A stretch of DNA of 64,000 nucleotides from Hericium rajendrae (taxonomy: Eukaryota > Basidiomycota > Agaricomycetes > Russulales > Hericiaceae), in assembly GCA_033439255.1 (NCBI GenBank), contig CM065879.1:786501-850500 (forward strand), read 5' to 3'. The notes under the pieces are model-generated. The model saw only the letters and a list, made by a program, of their open reading frames with translations. It was not told where the DNA came from and ran no database searches. Each line of letters begins with the position of its first letter. Position 1 is the first letter of the stretch. Below, one piece after another: positions 31,401-43,863 of this stretch. A program made the position numbers and the translations under genes.

Positions 31401-32435
31401 TGCGTAGATTCATAGCTTGATACCCAGTCGAAGCTTTACTGATTGATTTGTTGTTCCAGACAGATTCTTCTGCGATTCATTTATCGGATACGCTGGCCAA
31501 TGAAGTACATTGGAAAACGTACTGTGCTGGTGAGTATCGTCAGCCACGATTGAACTACGGACAGTTTCACAATACAAATAATATCTAGTCCTCCGCCATC
31601 ACGGTTCTTTCCGCCGCAATCTCAACGAAGAGCTAACGCAACCTTTGGTCAAAGCGATCCTGTCGTCATGGTCCCGACTGTTTGCGCAGGATCTGTTCGT
31701 CTACTTCAAGGTGATGCTGGCCACGCTAGTGACTCAATATTTCGAGCGCATCAATGCTTCATTGCTTGCCGATATACCTGACCGAGTGAAGGCTCATGTA
31801 GAAAGCTGCTTCGCAATGAGCAGCGCGCAGCTCAAAGTCATAGTCAGTGATGCGAATCAGGAAGTTCGCAGGATGCAGAGAGAAGTATCACGCAGCGTAA
31901 CCCCGCATGTCCAGTGGAAGTTGTGTGATGGTTATGACAAGGTCTCATCATATAGTGGGCGGGGATCCTATAGAAAAATGAGAGTACGTGATCATTTGCA
32001 TTTCAAGGTTGCTGTTTCGTTGTAGCCTTGATTTTTAACAGGATGATTTTCGGGTGTACTTGAAGGCCCATAAAAAGGAGGTTTTTGAAGGAACCGCCGA
32101 CAGAATCTTGCAAGGCCTTGACCAGGCCGCTGTCAAAATCGGCGAGTATCTGCAAGACTTGTTGCGGAATCTTGCGGATGCCGTACGTTCACCCATCCGT
32201 CTCGTCATCCTCATAGATCTCAACTACAACATAGATACATGCTAATATCTCCCTGCTCTGGGAGAACGCGGGCGGGTATGTGGGTGTGGAAGGTGCTGAG
32301 CGCCAACAAATCTGTGACAGGATATCCGAAATTTCGCAGCAGATGAAGCTGTGGAGCTCAGCGCAGAAGTTCGACGCAGCGTTCCAATCACAAGAACCCG
32401 AGATTAAGGTAGAGGTCAAGATGGAGGAATCATAG
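28494..32435 (+). CDS. dynamin-like large GTPase, NUGGC/SLIP-GC type
   Basis: Many exons with 45-65 bp introns encode a GTPase of roughly 900-1,000 residues. The G1 P-loop CGATGAGKSTLLNAVLEKN is assembled across two introns. LPTSGMQACTSAVTKI follows as switch I/G2. LLDLPGTGDANAARSAVY is G3, and ITRAVDDRTAK lies after it. A TFIATQSDA segment near 30,060-30,130 fits G4. Then come long charged coiled-coil regions (RDEAGAAVEET..., RRLDTGNYNDQSEDE) with an NLS-like KRRR. The C terminus is helical and ends KVEVKMEES. The order matches fungal homologues of the nuclear GTPase SLIP-GC (NUGGC). A nuclear role is known for the animal protein; here it is inferred. The start is the ATG in frame with the helical N terminus. 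The final exon borders were only partly checked. Confidence 0.8.
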
Positions 32436-32773
32436 GAGTGATCAGCACAGCGTCAGTACTTATTACGAAATATATCTGTTGCCTATGATGGTATGGAGGA
32501 TTGTTTCCCGAGTGTACTAGAATAAAGCGGACACTTGATTCAGAAGGCTTGAAGGGTGCAATTCGTATGCGATTCATATTAAATCAGCCAGCGGACTCGG
32601 TCCTTGAATGCACTGTATTGCATGGTAAGGTCAACAGGCATTCGCACTCTTCTCTCTATGGATATGAGAATGAAAGCATTGAAACCATAGAAGTCGTACT
32701 AGCCGTGCGACATTTGATACATCGTGTGGACATTTATCTATTTACAAAAATTGAATATAAGACTTGGACGTAT
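32436..32773. other. convergent intergenic region
   Basis: 338 bp between the stop of the GTPase (plus) and the stop of UbiA copy 2 (minus). It is expected to hold both terminators. No gene is seen. Confidence 0.45.
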
Positions 32774-34114
32774 TTAGAGAGCAAATCCGGTGGCGAAGCG
32801 ATGATATGCGACATCAATCAAGAGTCCCCCAAGCACAGTCTCACCCACGAGCGGGCTTCCCAAAAACAGCCGCTTACAGTCCTCAGGCCAGTCGATATCC
32901 GTGCTTAATAGGCGGGGGAGTAGCAGCCACGCAGCCACGACAAGCCCAGCATAGAACGCGATGCCGTGCCCATTCTGCCAGCCAGCGATGGCCATAAGGC
33001 TCAGGAAGCTGAGTGCGGAGAGCGTGCAGAGAGCAATCGTGCGGCGACCGAAGAGGATGGCCATGGAGTGCAGCCCGAGCTTGATATCCTCGGCTCGATC
33101 CTGGCGACTGATCAGCATCGCGGGTACAGCTGCGGGAGATAGAAAGAAGCCATACCTGATGCTGGTATATCGTCTCAAAGGTGATCGTCCACAGGCAGAA
33201 GCCGGCGTAGAGTGGTGCGAGGACCTGCCAGTGGTCCCTTGGATCGGCGAAATCGCTCCATCCCATACACGTACCGGCCCCGAACATGAGCCCCTGCCAG
33301 ATTTCGGGTTAGGATCACGCTCAGTCCAGTGGGCGATGCGAATGTATTGACTTACAAGGGGAATGGGCGCTAGGTTCGTCCATCGCTGATAGCATCACGG
33401 AATGAGATCGGAGGTCATCAGATAGTAGCGAAATTACCTTGAGTGTCGGATATATCATGGTCAAGACCACTGAAGGTATAGCTAAGTACATTCTGTTCGT
33501 GCATCTGTGAGAAGGCTGAAAGCACGACGCGGAATGGGCAGGTCTTACGAAGTAGGCGACAAGAAGCGGACCACGCAGTAGCTTCCAATCATCAGCTGTA
33601 GAAAAAAGAAGAGCCATGCGCGGGGAAGCGACAGAGCTCCGCGCGGGATCGGTCGATTTTTCGTTCGCACTATCTTGACGTCGATGTCATGGTCCAAAAT
33701 GTCATCGATGGTCATAATCTACGAAGCAAAACTTGAGTTCTGCACGACAGCTGGGCAATCTGACATGAGATACATACGACGCATTCGATGCCTGTGCAGA
33801 GAATGTAATATGTGCCAAGTCTGCGGAGGACCGCGAACGCAGTGATTGCGGGGTATGCGTGATATACCATGAGGATGGACCACGCTGGCGACGAGAAATA
33901 ACGTCTCAGCTATCGCATCACGGCGGCGAAGCAGAAAAATCTGACCTGTAGGAATCCAAGTAACCCAGCAGCCCACGTTGTTATATAGTCTGCATATCTC
34001 TATGCATGCTGAAAGCTCCTCCCGAGTTGGAATAGCGAACAACGACGCGAGCTTCGACGAAACTTCGAGGGGGTGGGAGACAGAGCTCTGGGAGCTTTTC
34101 GATGTTTTAGCCAT
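32774..34114 (-). CDS. UbiA-family prenyltransferase, copy 2
   Basis: Paralogue of 18,773-20,107 on the opposite strand, with the same seven-exon layout and very similar protein. The start is ATG 34,114 (MAKTSKSSQSSVS) and the stop is TAA 32,774. Motifs are WVTWIPT-A-WSILMVYH across intron 1, IDDILDHDIDVKIVRTKNRP with the expected Arg residues, MYLAIPSVVLTMIYPTLK, RWTNLAPIPL and GLMFGAGTCMGWS. The second Asp motif is DRAEDIKLGLHSMAILFG. Splice signals at each position mirror copy 1. This copy keeps the RT..RP loop that copy 1 has lost, so it is the better candidate for an active enzyme. CTTTATATA at 34,153-34,161 gives a minus-strand TATA box conserved with copy 1. An aromatic prenyl acceptor is inferred. 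Confidence 0.9.
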
Positions 34115-35626
34115 GGCGAAGCTGATACTAAACCAGTGGAACGAGAAAGTCTCTTTATATACAGGGAAAGCATCTTGATTTTTCACGGGTTGTTGAAGCA
34201 GGAAGTAGTGCGTGAGAAGCCTCTTCAGGTCATATATCACTCATCCTACCATGATGTGCAGCCAATGGCGTATGAGATCGATGCCGAAGGCACTGAGAGT
34301 CGCATGGAGAAGATAGTGAGCGTTTCTCGCCTTGGAGATTCTTCACACGTTGGACCATGATGAGCGTAGTATCCACGAACCAGCAGAAACCTCGGAATTG
34401 AATGACGTTGGGTCCAAATGCGTCGCCCATATCCAGCTTTATTACATTTAGGCGCGTCGAGCGCTTCCTGAGCAATGAAAAACTTCGTCAGAATCAGAAA
34501 GTATCAACTTGGAGAGATGGCATACATAACGTTACGTGGATGAAGCAATGTGCGCGGCTCTGCCACGGCCAGTGCGCAACTGTTGCTAGTGATGGTGTGA
34601 GCCATAGTCACAGAACCATCTGGCTCTCTGTAAAACTTGAGGATGCCCCCGTCATCCCAATCAGGTCGCAAGAATCGAATGCATAATCCAGCTCCAGGAG
34701 TCAAGCTTCAAAGCGCGGTCCATGTCTCTGCGACTAGTACTTATGCTACGAAGTTGCTCACTTTCGAGAATTATAGGACGGCGCTCGCACATCGCGTGGT
34801 GTTGATCGCGACCGATCATTTTCCTGGCTGTCAGAACTGTCAGAATTGGAGCATCGGTTGAAGAGACATACTCTACATAGTAGCCAAAGACCGGCCGTGG
34901 CTACTGCTAGTATAGCATCGGATCGAAGAAAGCAAGTTGACCGCGTCGTCGTTCGCGTCATCTTGTTTCTCAGAATGGCCGCTTGGATATAATCCCTTTG
35001 CATTGTTTCGTTGTCGTCGTCGCGGTGGCTCAAGCGCTCACTGCTGGCATGACGGGGCTGGCGAGCTATACGTAAGCAAGCGCTCTAAAAGTGTGCTGTG
35101 TGCCGGTGCTGCTTAGATCGGGAGATCGATTGCCCACTCTCTCTCTGCTACGACGCCCAACACGTCGGCAGAACACCAAATCACCTCAAAGCTCGCCGTG
35201 GAATGATGCATGATGACGGAGCATGTGAACGTATGGTAGAAGGTCTAAAGTAAGTGAAACAAGTACATATGAATCGCGATCATGAGGAATGCAGAACAAC
35301 GCGCTGGAGATGCCCTGCGTGGCATCATGAACGTTCATCGACATTACTCCCTCCCAACACGACGCGTTGCATACGGAACTTCTGATGCTCTTTGACATCT
35401 AGGACGATGGGGTGAGCCGCGCATGTCGGCAATCAGTTTCGACGATTGCTATATGTGGGGCTGTTCCCGGATTGATTCACGCGAGAAGTTCGTAAGGGCA
35501 ACAGGGCCGACAACTATAGCTGCGGGCGCTGGAGGTCATTGCGTGACACTCATCTCATGTGAACACTGGAGTGTTCGTATTCAAGATGCAGGTCATTAGT
35601 GCGTAAATTCTTGTCCATTGCGCGCC
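34115..35626. other. intergenic, no gene supported
   Basis: The first 90 bp hold the promoter of UbiA copy 2. The rest contains only short frames, several hydrophobic ones on the minus strand (34,230-35,033), without recognisable motifs or consistent splice joins. They could be relics of a membrane-protein gene. Confidence 0.4.
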
Positions 35627-37460
35627 ATGACTGAACTTCCCCTAGGCTCTCGAAGCCAAGGTGATTCGGATGTAGAGGGTGCCCACTCAGTCGAAAAATT
35701 AGATATTGTCGTAGAGGACACCATGGATGGCGGGCTCAAGGCATATTCGACATTACTAGGAGGGTACGTGAATATATTGCCATTACTCCTTGCGATTGCT
35801 GATATGAGCGCGTTGAACCGTCAGATGGCTAGTCATGTTTACAAAGTTCGGGTACACGTACACGTTTGGCGTTTACCAGGACTTCTATACGTCCTCGCAG
35901 GTTGCGTCTGCATCCGCAATTAGCTGGATTGGCTCTATTCAGGTCTTCTTGTTGACCTCGATGGGTCTCTTCGCTGGCAGACTGCTCGATGCTGGGTACT
36001 TTCGGCTCACAATTCTCACGGGATCTATTCTGTACACATTCTCGTGCATGGTCAATTCTCATTGATTCTGTCTGCATCTAATTCATATATCGTAGCCTCT
36101 TCATGCTTTCGCTAGCTCGTCCCGAGCATTACTACCAGCTTTTCTTGGCACAGGGCCTCGCAGCCGGAATCGTTTCGGGCCTGATGTACATCCCCACCAT
36201 CGCAATTCAGTCTCATCATTGGCGTACTCATCACGCGCTCGCTGTGGGCGTCATCTTTACAGGCGAGAATTCCTGAAATGTGCTTATTTTGGCTCGGAGC
36301 TCGTGCTGACACCACTTAGGATCTTCGGTTGGAGGGATTGTGTTTCCCATCATGATCAATCAGTTGCTGCACGGAAGTCCAGGATTCACGCGGAGCGTGC
36401 GCGCTTCCGCGTTTGTCGTACTTGTCCTGCTTGCTTTGGCCAACGTCCTCATGTTCCCCCGTGTCGGGGTTACAGCCACCACAGAGAAGCGCTCCCAACT
36501 CGACCTCAGAGCACTCTTTGCGGATATCCCATACGTGGTGTTTATCTCAGGGTACGTTCTTGAAATCCCGCACCAACTGTGATCTAAAATAACTTCGCTC
36601 TCCAGGTCATTTCTCTGCATGTGGGGCATATTCTATCCCTGTGAGACCATCCCGCAGGCGACGCAGCTTGTACCATAATGTCACGTGCTAAAGAGTGTCG
36701 CCAGATTTTTATCTCCAACTCTACGCCCGAACACACGGTATAGACCCGACCATCGCCTTCTACACGGTGAGTTCACCGCGATCTATATCTCCGATCATTA
36801 TAATTAATGATGTATTCTGTTACCTTGTTGGTACTAGCAAGCCATCGTCAACGCATCATCGATCCCTGGTCGGATTGCGCCTCACATAGCCATCAAAAAG
36901 TTTGGCGTATGGAACGCTCTCATTATCTTTGGTTTCAGCAGTGCTGCCTTGATCTTCGCCCTGTTCGGGGTCCACACCATCGCTGGTGTTCTGGTATTTT
37001 CGATCCTCTGGGGCTTTCTCTCCGGCGGCCGTGCGTACAGTCTCGTATGAATAGACTTGCAGGCATCTGATATCCGCGAACCTTGCTCTAGTGTTGACCC
37101 TTATGGCTGCGACGGCAGCATCGACCGTCAAAGATCCTGGTGAAACAGGGTAAGGTCATAGCTTCGCTTTGGTTGGTGCTTTTTTGAACTTACATGAATA
37201 GCATGCGGATGGGCCTTGCGTTTGCAATCGGTAACATAGGATCGCTGACTGGGCCTCCGATCAACGGTGCTCTGCTGGGAAGCGAATATCATTGGTTCAA
37301 AACCATTATATTCAGCGGTGTACGTCCTTCTCTCCTCGGTTTGCTATATATATGACTTATCTGGCGGTCTTTTGTCCCCACAAAGACCGCGATGGTCGCC
37401 GGCAGCGCTATCTATATCTGGAATCGGTACCTTGTCTATCGCAGAGACACGGCCGTATAG
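35627..37460 (+). CDS. MFS monocarboxylate-type transporter
   Basis: A major-facilitator protein of the MCT type found in fungi, predicted to be in the plasma membrane with about twelve helices. Exons begin MTELPLGSRSQGDSDVEG, a hydrophilic N terminus. They pass through FGYTYTFGVYQDFYTSS, SAISWIGSIQVFLL, LFAGRLLDAGYFRLT, LAQGLAAGIVSGLMYIPTIA, SSVGGIVFPIMI, FGVWNALIIFGFSSAALIFALFG and MRMGLAFAIGNIGSLTGPPI, and end WNRYLVYRRDTAV. The loop LFAGRLLDAGYFRL is the characteristic D-x-G-x-R-like motif between helices 2 and 3. Introns are short; for example YPYFYLQLYA is restored across the intron ending at 36,704. Substrate unknown. Confidence 0.85.
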
Positions 37461-37954
37461 ATTTATGAGGATGGAATATATGCTGAGGAACGGTTATAAA
37501 GTACTGTCAACTAACCTCTAGAGGTATGATATTGCGGGATCGTTCAGTTGTCGATGGCTCGTGCCTGATGCATAGGTGTCTCCTCTTATGGAGTACCTTG
37601 TACGCAAATCTTTTAGGAATGGCGCGTGCAATGCAGAGATCCTGCTTGCTGGGTCAAGGTTGCATTCTCTGATGGTATGTGCTGTCCAAGGCTCCATTGC
37701 AGGTGGTGTTGAGCGCCCGGGCGCACGATGCAGACTGAAGAGGTACGGGATGGAGTGAGTGCCACTGACTACTGAATCTCACTGATTCCTCGTCCGTTGA
37801 GTATCCCTGCCAAGGTCTTCCGATTGCTGCACAGATTATCTTCCTCGATGCTGTACATTATTTTCAGCTACATGGACTAGGAAGTCCCTACCGGGAACCT
37901 TCATGAGATGTACATGCGTCGGGTTAAATTGCTACACTTTTTGTTAGCTTCGGC
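37461..37954. other. convergent spacer
   Basis: Lies between the stops of the MFS gene (plus) and the MYND gene (minus). No gene is supported. Confidence 0.4.
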
Positions 37955-38653
37955 TCATTGTCCACGGGCGTACGCTTTGCAAAGGCTCTTATGCTGCTTC
38001 CAGTGCTCTGCTTGACTGATTTCCGAACCGCATCAGTAACAGCCTTCATGACCATAACTAGTAGATGTGACGAACCAATCGTCACCGCAATAATAGACAG
38101 CTTTGCACCTAAAAGCAGAAAATGAGACGAAGCTCTGCAGCATTCGACATGGATCGAGCATACCCAGAACACTTCTTCAACCCCACCGTCGTGGTAACGC
38201 GCCGACAGTAGCCGCAGCTCGGTTTAGACGCCGGAGCGCCCTCCGGCACCACGACGCTCCGAAGTAGTGCAACTGACGGCCGCTGCGTCCAGCGCATGAG
38301 CCGAATCTCGCCCGGGAGGAGGGTAGGATTGAGGATCTCCGGCGTTATGAAGAAGGTCCCGGGCTTGCGCTCCGCATTCACGGTCTCGGACGTCTGAGGG
38401 CCGTCGGGGGAGAAAAGCCAGAAGTTCGGCGGAAGCGACATGCGATCCGGTGTGACCCAGGTCGCGCGGATCCTGCGTGAAGGTGAGGATGGTAAAAGCA
38501 AAGATTCGAGAGTACGGACCATTCTGGAGTAGAGGCGGGAGTGAACAGGCAGGTCAAGAGGCACATAAGACGGTTAGCTTGGTATTGGGTTTGAGCATCA
38601 TAGTCCGCGAACTGCTGCTCCTCAGTCCACTCTACGGTACGGGCCATCAGCAT
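37955..38653 (-). CDS. MYND-type zinc-finger protein
   Basis: The last three exons (end near 38,164; 38,108-38,076; 38,015-37,955) join perfectly to a complete MYND finger. The pattern is C-x2-C-x11-C-x2-C-x5-C-x3-C-x7-H-x3-C, read as SCGYC, KKCSGCKAVYYCGDDC and HWKQHKSLC, followed by a short tail and TGA at 37,955. MYND fingers bind proline-rich peptides. Upstream coding reads MSLPPNFWLFSPDGPQTSE and ILNPTLLPGEIRLMRW. The N-terminal exon probably begins MARTVEWTEEQQFADYD at 38,648, but the introns between 38,450 and 38,600 were not resolved. Small (about 170-200 residues). Unspliced reading would hide the finger. Confidence 0.72.
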
Positions 38654-39470
38654 GGAAGGGAGAAAGAGTTATAGACGGACCGTCAAGATTAGCGGCATGT
38701 TTGGGCTGGAAGCACATGATGAGGACGAAGCGCTTGAATGACATATCTGTGAAGACCAAGTGGCCGAAGTCGAGCTGGAAGCAGACAGGAAGCACAGTCG
38801 ACATTAAGGCCGACGACAGGCATAAGATAGCGGAGAACGCACATTGGCTGACGGAGTGTAGTTCGGAAGCTTTACGAGCTGCAGACGTGCGATTCATCGC
38901 CAACTTCAGCAAGCATGAACGATGGCTGGAAGAGGGAAAGAGAACCTGATAGTTGTACAAGATCGGCAGCCATTCGTTATGGCCGGATGTCTCCTGCATG
39001 CGGTCGCGCACGATGCGCCTACGCATCTCAAATCCAATACTATCGATGTCGGGTGTATTCTCCGGCCAAGCTTCTCTACCAACAAACTTGCGCTGTACTT
39101 GTGTCTGATAGATGCCGTAGTGAGAGCATAGACACAATTTTGTCATTGCGCACAAGCCAGAAGTCGCGTCGCCATCGAACCTAGACGGGTCGTAAAACTC
39201 GCTGATAAAAAGGGCAGTTAATGCCATCAGGACGATCAAGAGAATATGACAGGAGAAATGCACATACCCGCCGTGCCCGAAAGCTGCTGAATGATCATGA
39301 AGAAACGACATAGATACTTCGCAAATTGACGACGAACAGGGGACTGGAGAAGTGGGAAGAAGAGAGGAAAAAAAACCCTGGCAAGTTTTGATAGCGAGAG
39401 AAAAAATGTCAAAGCGAGTGTCGCAAAAAAAGCATAGGTTAAGGTCATGTCGGACCTGATACGGATACAT
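38654..39470 (-). CDS. hypothetical small membrane protein or uncertain ORF
   Basis: Two readings compete. A continuous ATG frame (39,470 down to 38,622) gives 282 residues with no known domain and overlaps the start of the MYND gene. Alternatively, ATG 39,448 with a canonical 66-bp intron (39,267-39,202, GTATGT...TTATCAG) gives a 79-residue protein ending at 39,143. It starts MTLTYAFFATLALTFFLSLS, a signal- or anchor-like helix, and continues into a second hydrophobic, basic segment. Neither has a family I recognise. I slightly favour the spliced short form because of its good splice signals. Confidence 0.25.
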
Positions 39471-40169
39471 CGGTAACAGGACGCGCAGGAAGTTAGGAGT
39501 AGTAACTATTTGCGAGATAAATTGACGCCTCCTGGCTGGTTCAAAGAAGATAAGAAGATCATATATTAGAGATGTTGACTAACCTTATCGTTTCATGCAT
39601 TATGGATTTTATAGCACCGTCACATACCCTTTCATTGCGGATTGCTGAGGAGGAGACGTTCGAGTCGCCGGCGCGTGACGATCTGAACAGGACACGACGC
39701 GTGTCGTCACATCACGCGTCACTTCTAGTCACAGCGGAAATGCCGCCTAATGACGCGCGTCTCCCAGTCACGGTCGCGCATCGACCCCCTTCATCCCACT
39801 CAAATTGCCTGTATTACCCATACCTCCTAACGTTTCCGGTCTAGTGCATGAAATACTGAGCATATCATCCATCAATATACGCTTGAAGACGTGCAGGGCC
39901 CAATAGTTTGCCACACCAACGGGACCGGACTCAATAGGATTGCAGCTCGAGCCCCGAAAGAACAGATACAGGAGGGACTCAGGCGCGTGTCTTGCGAAAG
40001 CAACATATCTCACTCTTGTTATTTGTCGGCTTGAACGAATTCAGAAACACAACCGAAACAGACATGAACGACATTGATTCCAGGACACTGCCGCCCTTTG
40101 GGAGCATCACCGACAGCAGTAAGTTCCGAGCTTCTTGGGATACTGGTCACGGAGCTCATCCAGCGTTCT
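39471..40169. other. intergenic, 5' region of MRE11
   Basis: Contains a possible 5'-UTR intron for MRE11 (GTAAGT at 40,121 to CATCCAG at 40,161), because the upstream ATG at 40,063 does not splice in frame with MRE11. No other gene is seen. Confidence 0.45.
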
Positions 40170-42980
40170 ATGCCAAAAGATGAAGAAGATACGATCAAAA
40201 TCATGCTCGCCACCGACAATCACATAGGATACCTTGAGCGTGATCCCATTCGTGGCCAGGATTCCATCAACAGCTTCAAGGAGATATTACAGCTGGCTGT
40301 CAAGCACGATGTAAGTTTGCGAGCATCCTTTCACCCGCCTAAAGTTATTTATGCCACATTCGATGAGGTTGACTTTATTCTCCTCGCTGGCGACCTATTT
40401 CATGAGAACAGACCATCACGGGACTGTCTCTACCAAGTCATGGCTCTGCTGCGCGAGTATACACTTGGTGACAAACCCGTTCAGATCGAACTTCTAAGCA
40501 ATCCAGATGAGGGAAAGGCGGCTAGCTATTCGTATGTTTCCCTTTCATAGTCAGCCGACCTCACAGAATGTATGTCCAAGATGTAGGTTTCCTGCAATTA
40601 ACTATGAAGACGAGAACCTTAACGTCGCGATACCCGTCTTTTCGATACACGGAAACCACGATGATCCACAAGGCGCGGGTCCTGTACGTCGTCATCTCCA
40701 TTACCAGCTCCCGTACTGACTGATTCTATCCAGGAAGGCGCCCTTTGCGCCCTTGACATGCTTTCTGTGTCAGGTCTAGTAAATTACATTGGCAAGCTCG
40801 ACCTTCCGCTTTCAAACGCCACCTCTGGCAATGCCGATGCTCCTACTGATGGCATCACCGTCAAACCCGTCTTGCTCCGCAAAGGCAAAACGCATCTTGG
40901 GCTGTACGGGATCGGCAATGTGAAAGATGCACGCATGCATTATGAGCTGCGAAGTAATCGCGTAAGGATGTACATGCCGAAAGACAAAGAGAATTGGTTC
41001 AACATGCTCTTACTGCACCAGAATCGGTGCGCCTACCATGCCTTTTCTTGTTCTCCCACTTTGTATTGAGATTTGTTGCGTCTTTTTGACCTTTGACAGA
41101 GTCAGGCATGGTCCGCAAGAATCCGTACCAGAAGGCATGTTCGACGATAGTGTGGACCTCGTCATCTGGGGTCACGAGCACGACTGCCGAATCATCCCCG
41201 AGCCCGTCGCAGGCAAAAGCTACTATATCTCCCAGCCCGGCTCATCTGTCGCGACGTCTCTCGCTTTGGGTGAGGCCGAAACAAAGTAAGCATGCTTTCC
41301 TCACCTCTTCATTCTGTTCAGGATCTAAGTCTAAGATTCTTCAGACATGTAGCGCTGGTCGAAATTCAGGGTAAGGAGTTCAAAATGACACCAATACCGC
41401 TGAGGACAGTCCGTCCATTCGTCATGGACGAGGTAATCCTCTCTGAGGTCGCAGATGAGGAAGGATTCGATGTGACTGATCAGATGGAAGTGACGAAATA
41501 TCTCAAGGAGAGGGTTTGTACTAGCGTTTTCAATTAGAGATATGTACTGAAGTGATATACGCTCGCAGGTGAATGAGCTCATCGAGAAAGCACATTCCGA
41601 ATGGGACCAGCGGAACGCAGAAGCTCGCGCCGCAGGCGACGAGGAACTGCCGCCTTCCATCCTCCCCCTCGTCCGACTGAAGGTACGTCCACAGCAACCC
41701 GGACGGACTTCGTTAACTCAGACACGCACACCAGGTCGACACCACAGGCGTCGCGTCGATGTCGAACCCCATCCGCTTCGGCCAAGAGTTCACAGGCCGC
41801 CTTGCGAACCCGCGCGATGTGCTCGTCTTCCACCGCGCCAAGCAATCTGCCGCCCGCCGGGTGAAGGCAGACGAACCGAACCTCGAAGCTATCGAAAATG
41901 ACGAAGAGGATGAGGAGGGCGAAGGCAAGAGCGGGACCGTGCGCGTGCATTCGCTCGTGCAGGAGTATCTGCGTGCGCAGGAGCTGCAGCTGCTTGGCGA
42001 GGGCGGGATGGCGGATGCGATACAGATGTTTGTGGAGAAGGATGATATCCACGCTATCTCAGAGTGAGTTGCCTGTTCTGGAGAGTTGCGCCTGGCTGAT
42101 GTTTTGTAGGCATGTGAAGCATACGTTGAAGGCGCTGATGAAGGGTGTACAGGCGAGTGGTGAGGTACCGGAAGAAGAGCTGGATGATGTTGTGCGTGCT
42201 CTTAGTCTCGGGCTTCTGAATGCGCTTTACTAAGTCTTGATTCTCTTCGCCAGCTAGGTAAAGTGCGGGAACAGCAAGAAAAGGAATATGAAGATGCCCG
42301 ACGGGAAGGCAAACCAACAACAAAGAAGGTTCTTGTACGGTCTGACTCATTGGTTGAACTCGCATTAACCACTCAGTAATCAGGGTAAAGGCAAAGCACG
42401 GGCAGATTCGGACGATGATGCGGCCTCCGTCGATTCAATGGTCATGGATATCGACAAAGACGGGTCCGATTTCGAGTCAGATCAGCCACCAAAGAAACCC
42501 GCTGCGAAAGGGAAGAAGGCCGCTGTCCCGAAGAAAGCGACGGCGACGCGGGGGAAGAAGAAGGCTGTGAATGGATATCTCATCTTAATTTATATTGTGA
42601 TACTGATGAATCGATTCAGGTCGCAAGTGAAGACGAAGACAGTGATGAAGAAGAGGAAGAAGAGCCGCAACCGAAGAAACGCACCAATCGCGCCTCTGTG
42701 CTCAGGTCAGTCGCCATCTCTGCTGCGAACAACGTTGCTCATTGTCTGTCAAAGCCAATCTACTGCGAAGAAAGCACCCGCGAAGAAGACCGCCGCAGCC
42801 TCATCAAAAGGCAAGCAGTCGACGCTCAGCTTCGCGCCGTCGACAGGCAGGACGTCCACGCGTGCTGCAGCTGGCAAGGCGCGAGGCAAGATGGCGGAGG
42901 TGGTCAGTCACCTGTCTGTATCTCAATATCTACCATTCATTTGAGTGCCTCTGCAGATTGACATAGAAGATAGTGACTAG
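40170..42980 (+). CDS. MRE11: double-strand break repair nuclease MRE11
   Basis: Mn-dependent 3'-5' exonuclease and endonuclease subunit of the MRE11-RAD50-NBS1 complex. It acts in nuclear double-strand break repair, telomere maintenance and meiosis. The phosphoesterase motifs are all present in order: [51 protein letters not shown] and [10 protein letters not shown]. The MRE11 DNA-binding domain follows ([27 protein letters not shown]). The C terminus is Glu/Lys-rich with AKKAPAKK- and KKPAAKGKK-type basic repeats, STLSFAP and a final acidic IDIEDSD, split by an intron at 42,901-42,956. The start is the ATG just before [12 protein letters not shown]. All key residues are intact, so it is expected to be functional. 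Confidence 0.95.
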
Positions 42981-43863
42981 GGACACGGATTGTCCGATAG
43001 GAGAGCGCTCTATTTGTGAGCTATCTGTAGGTATCTATGGTCTCGAGGACGTAAATGATATCCGCATGCCAGGGATACAAAGTGCTTCATATAGCCCTTG
43101 TCTCCCTCGGCTTTGCTTGCTTCTTTTGCGCAGTGCCTTGCTTTTTCTTGTCGTCCAACTAATGGAACAGAATGTTCGCAACACGAAGCGTTATAACCAC
43201 ATCACCACGCGGTACAGGTATGTCGATTCACGCCCAACGTCATATAGTGATGTGCACTGTGCACACAATAGAACTGAGGCGGTACATCTGTTTCCACGCC
43301 GCCTCGATGAAATCGATGATCAAGCACAGGCGCAGACCTTCTGATCCAGGCTCATATAGGTAAGTTAACTCCAGCGCCTTGTATGGTATCTGCATTATCT
43401 GGGGCTCGGTGACATGGCGCTGCTCGTGCGGGTGCAGCCGAGGGACCGCACTGACAGTAACTTTGATTGATTGTTAGGATGCTCCATTTATGGGTTTTAT
43501 ATTATCCTTTTGCCACCAGCTCAGACGAAACGTGGAAGATAGGACTTGGACATCGTGTGTTGTACTCACACAAGCGCAACAGCACCCTTGAGCAGGCCAG
43601 GGTTTGAGAAAAGCAGGATCTTGCGGGGCCGTGGAGAAGGTGCTCACTGGTATGTCTTTCGCGATCAAGTAGTTCTCAATTAGGGTATCAGATACTGATG
43701 ATACTTGAGCGCAAAGGAACTTCCGCATCCCATTTTGCACTCGGCGGCAATTCCATCTTGCTGCATGATACAAGACATGCACACGCTGCCATCTTTCACG
43801 GCCTTGCGTGCGCCGTTATAAAGCTGACGAGATGTCGCGACTGAAGTATTAGTTCTACTCGGG
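42981..43863. other. intergenic
   Basis: Between MRE11 and the next 7-TM gene. Short frames only; no gene, repeat or RNA recognised. Confidence 0.4.

Noticed and set aside
40063-40170. Earlier ATG at 40,063 as the MRE11 start
   Set aside because: Splicing the good intron at 40,121-40,163 joins that ATG out of frame with MRE11, so it more likely lies in the 5' leader.
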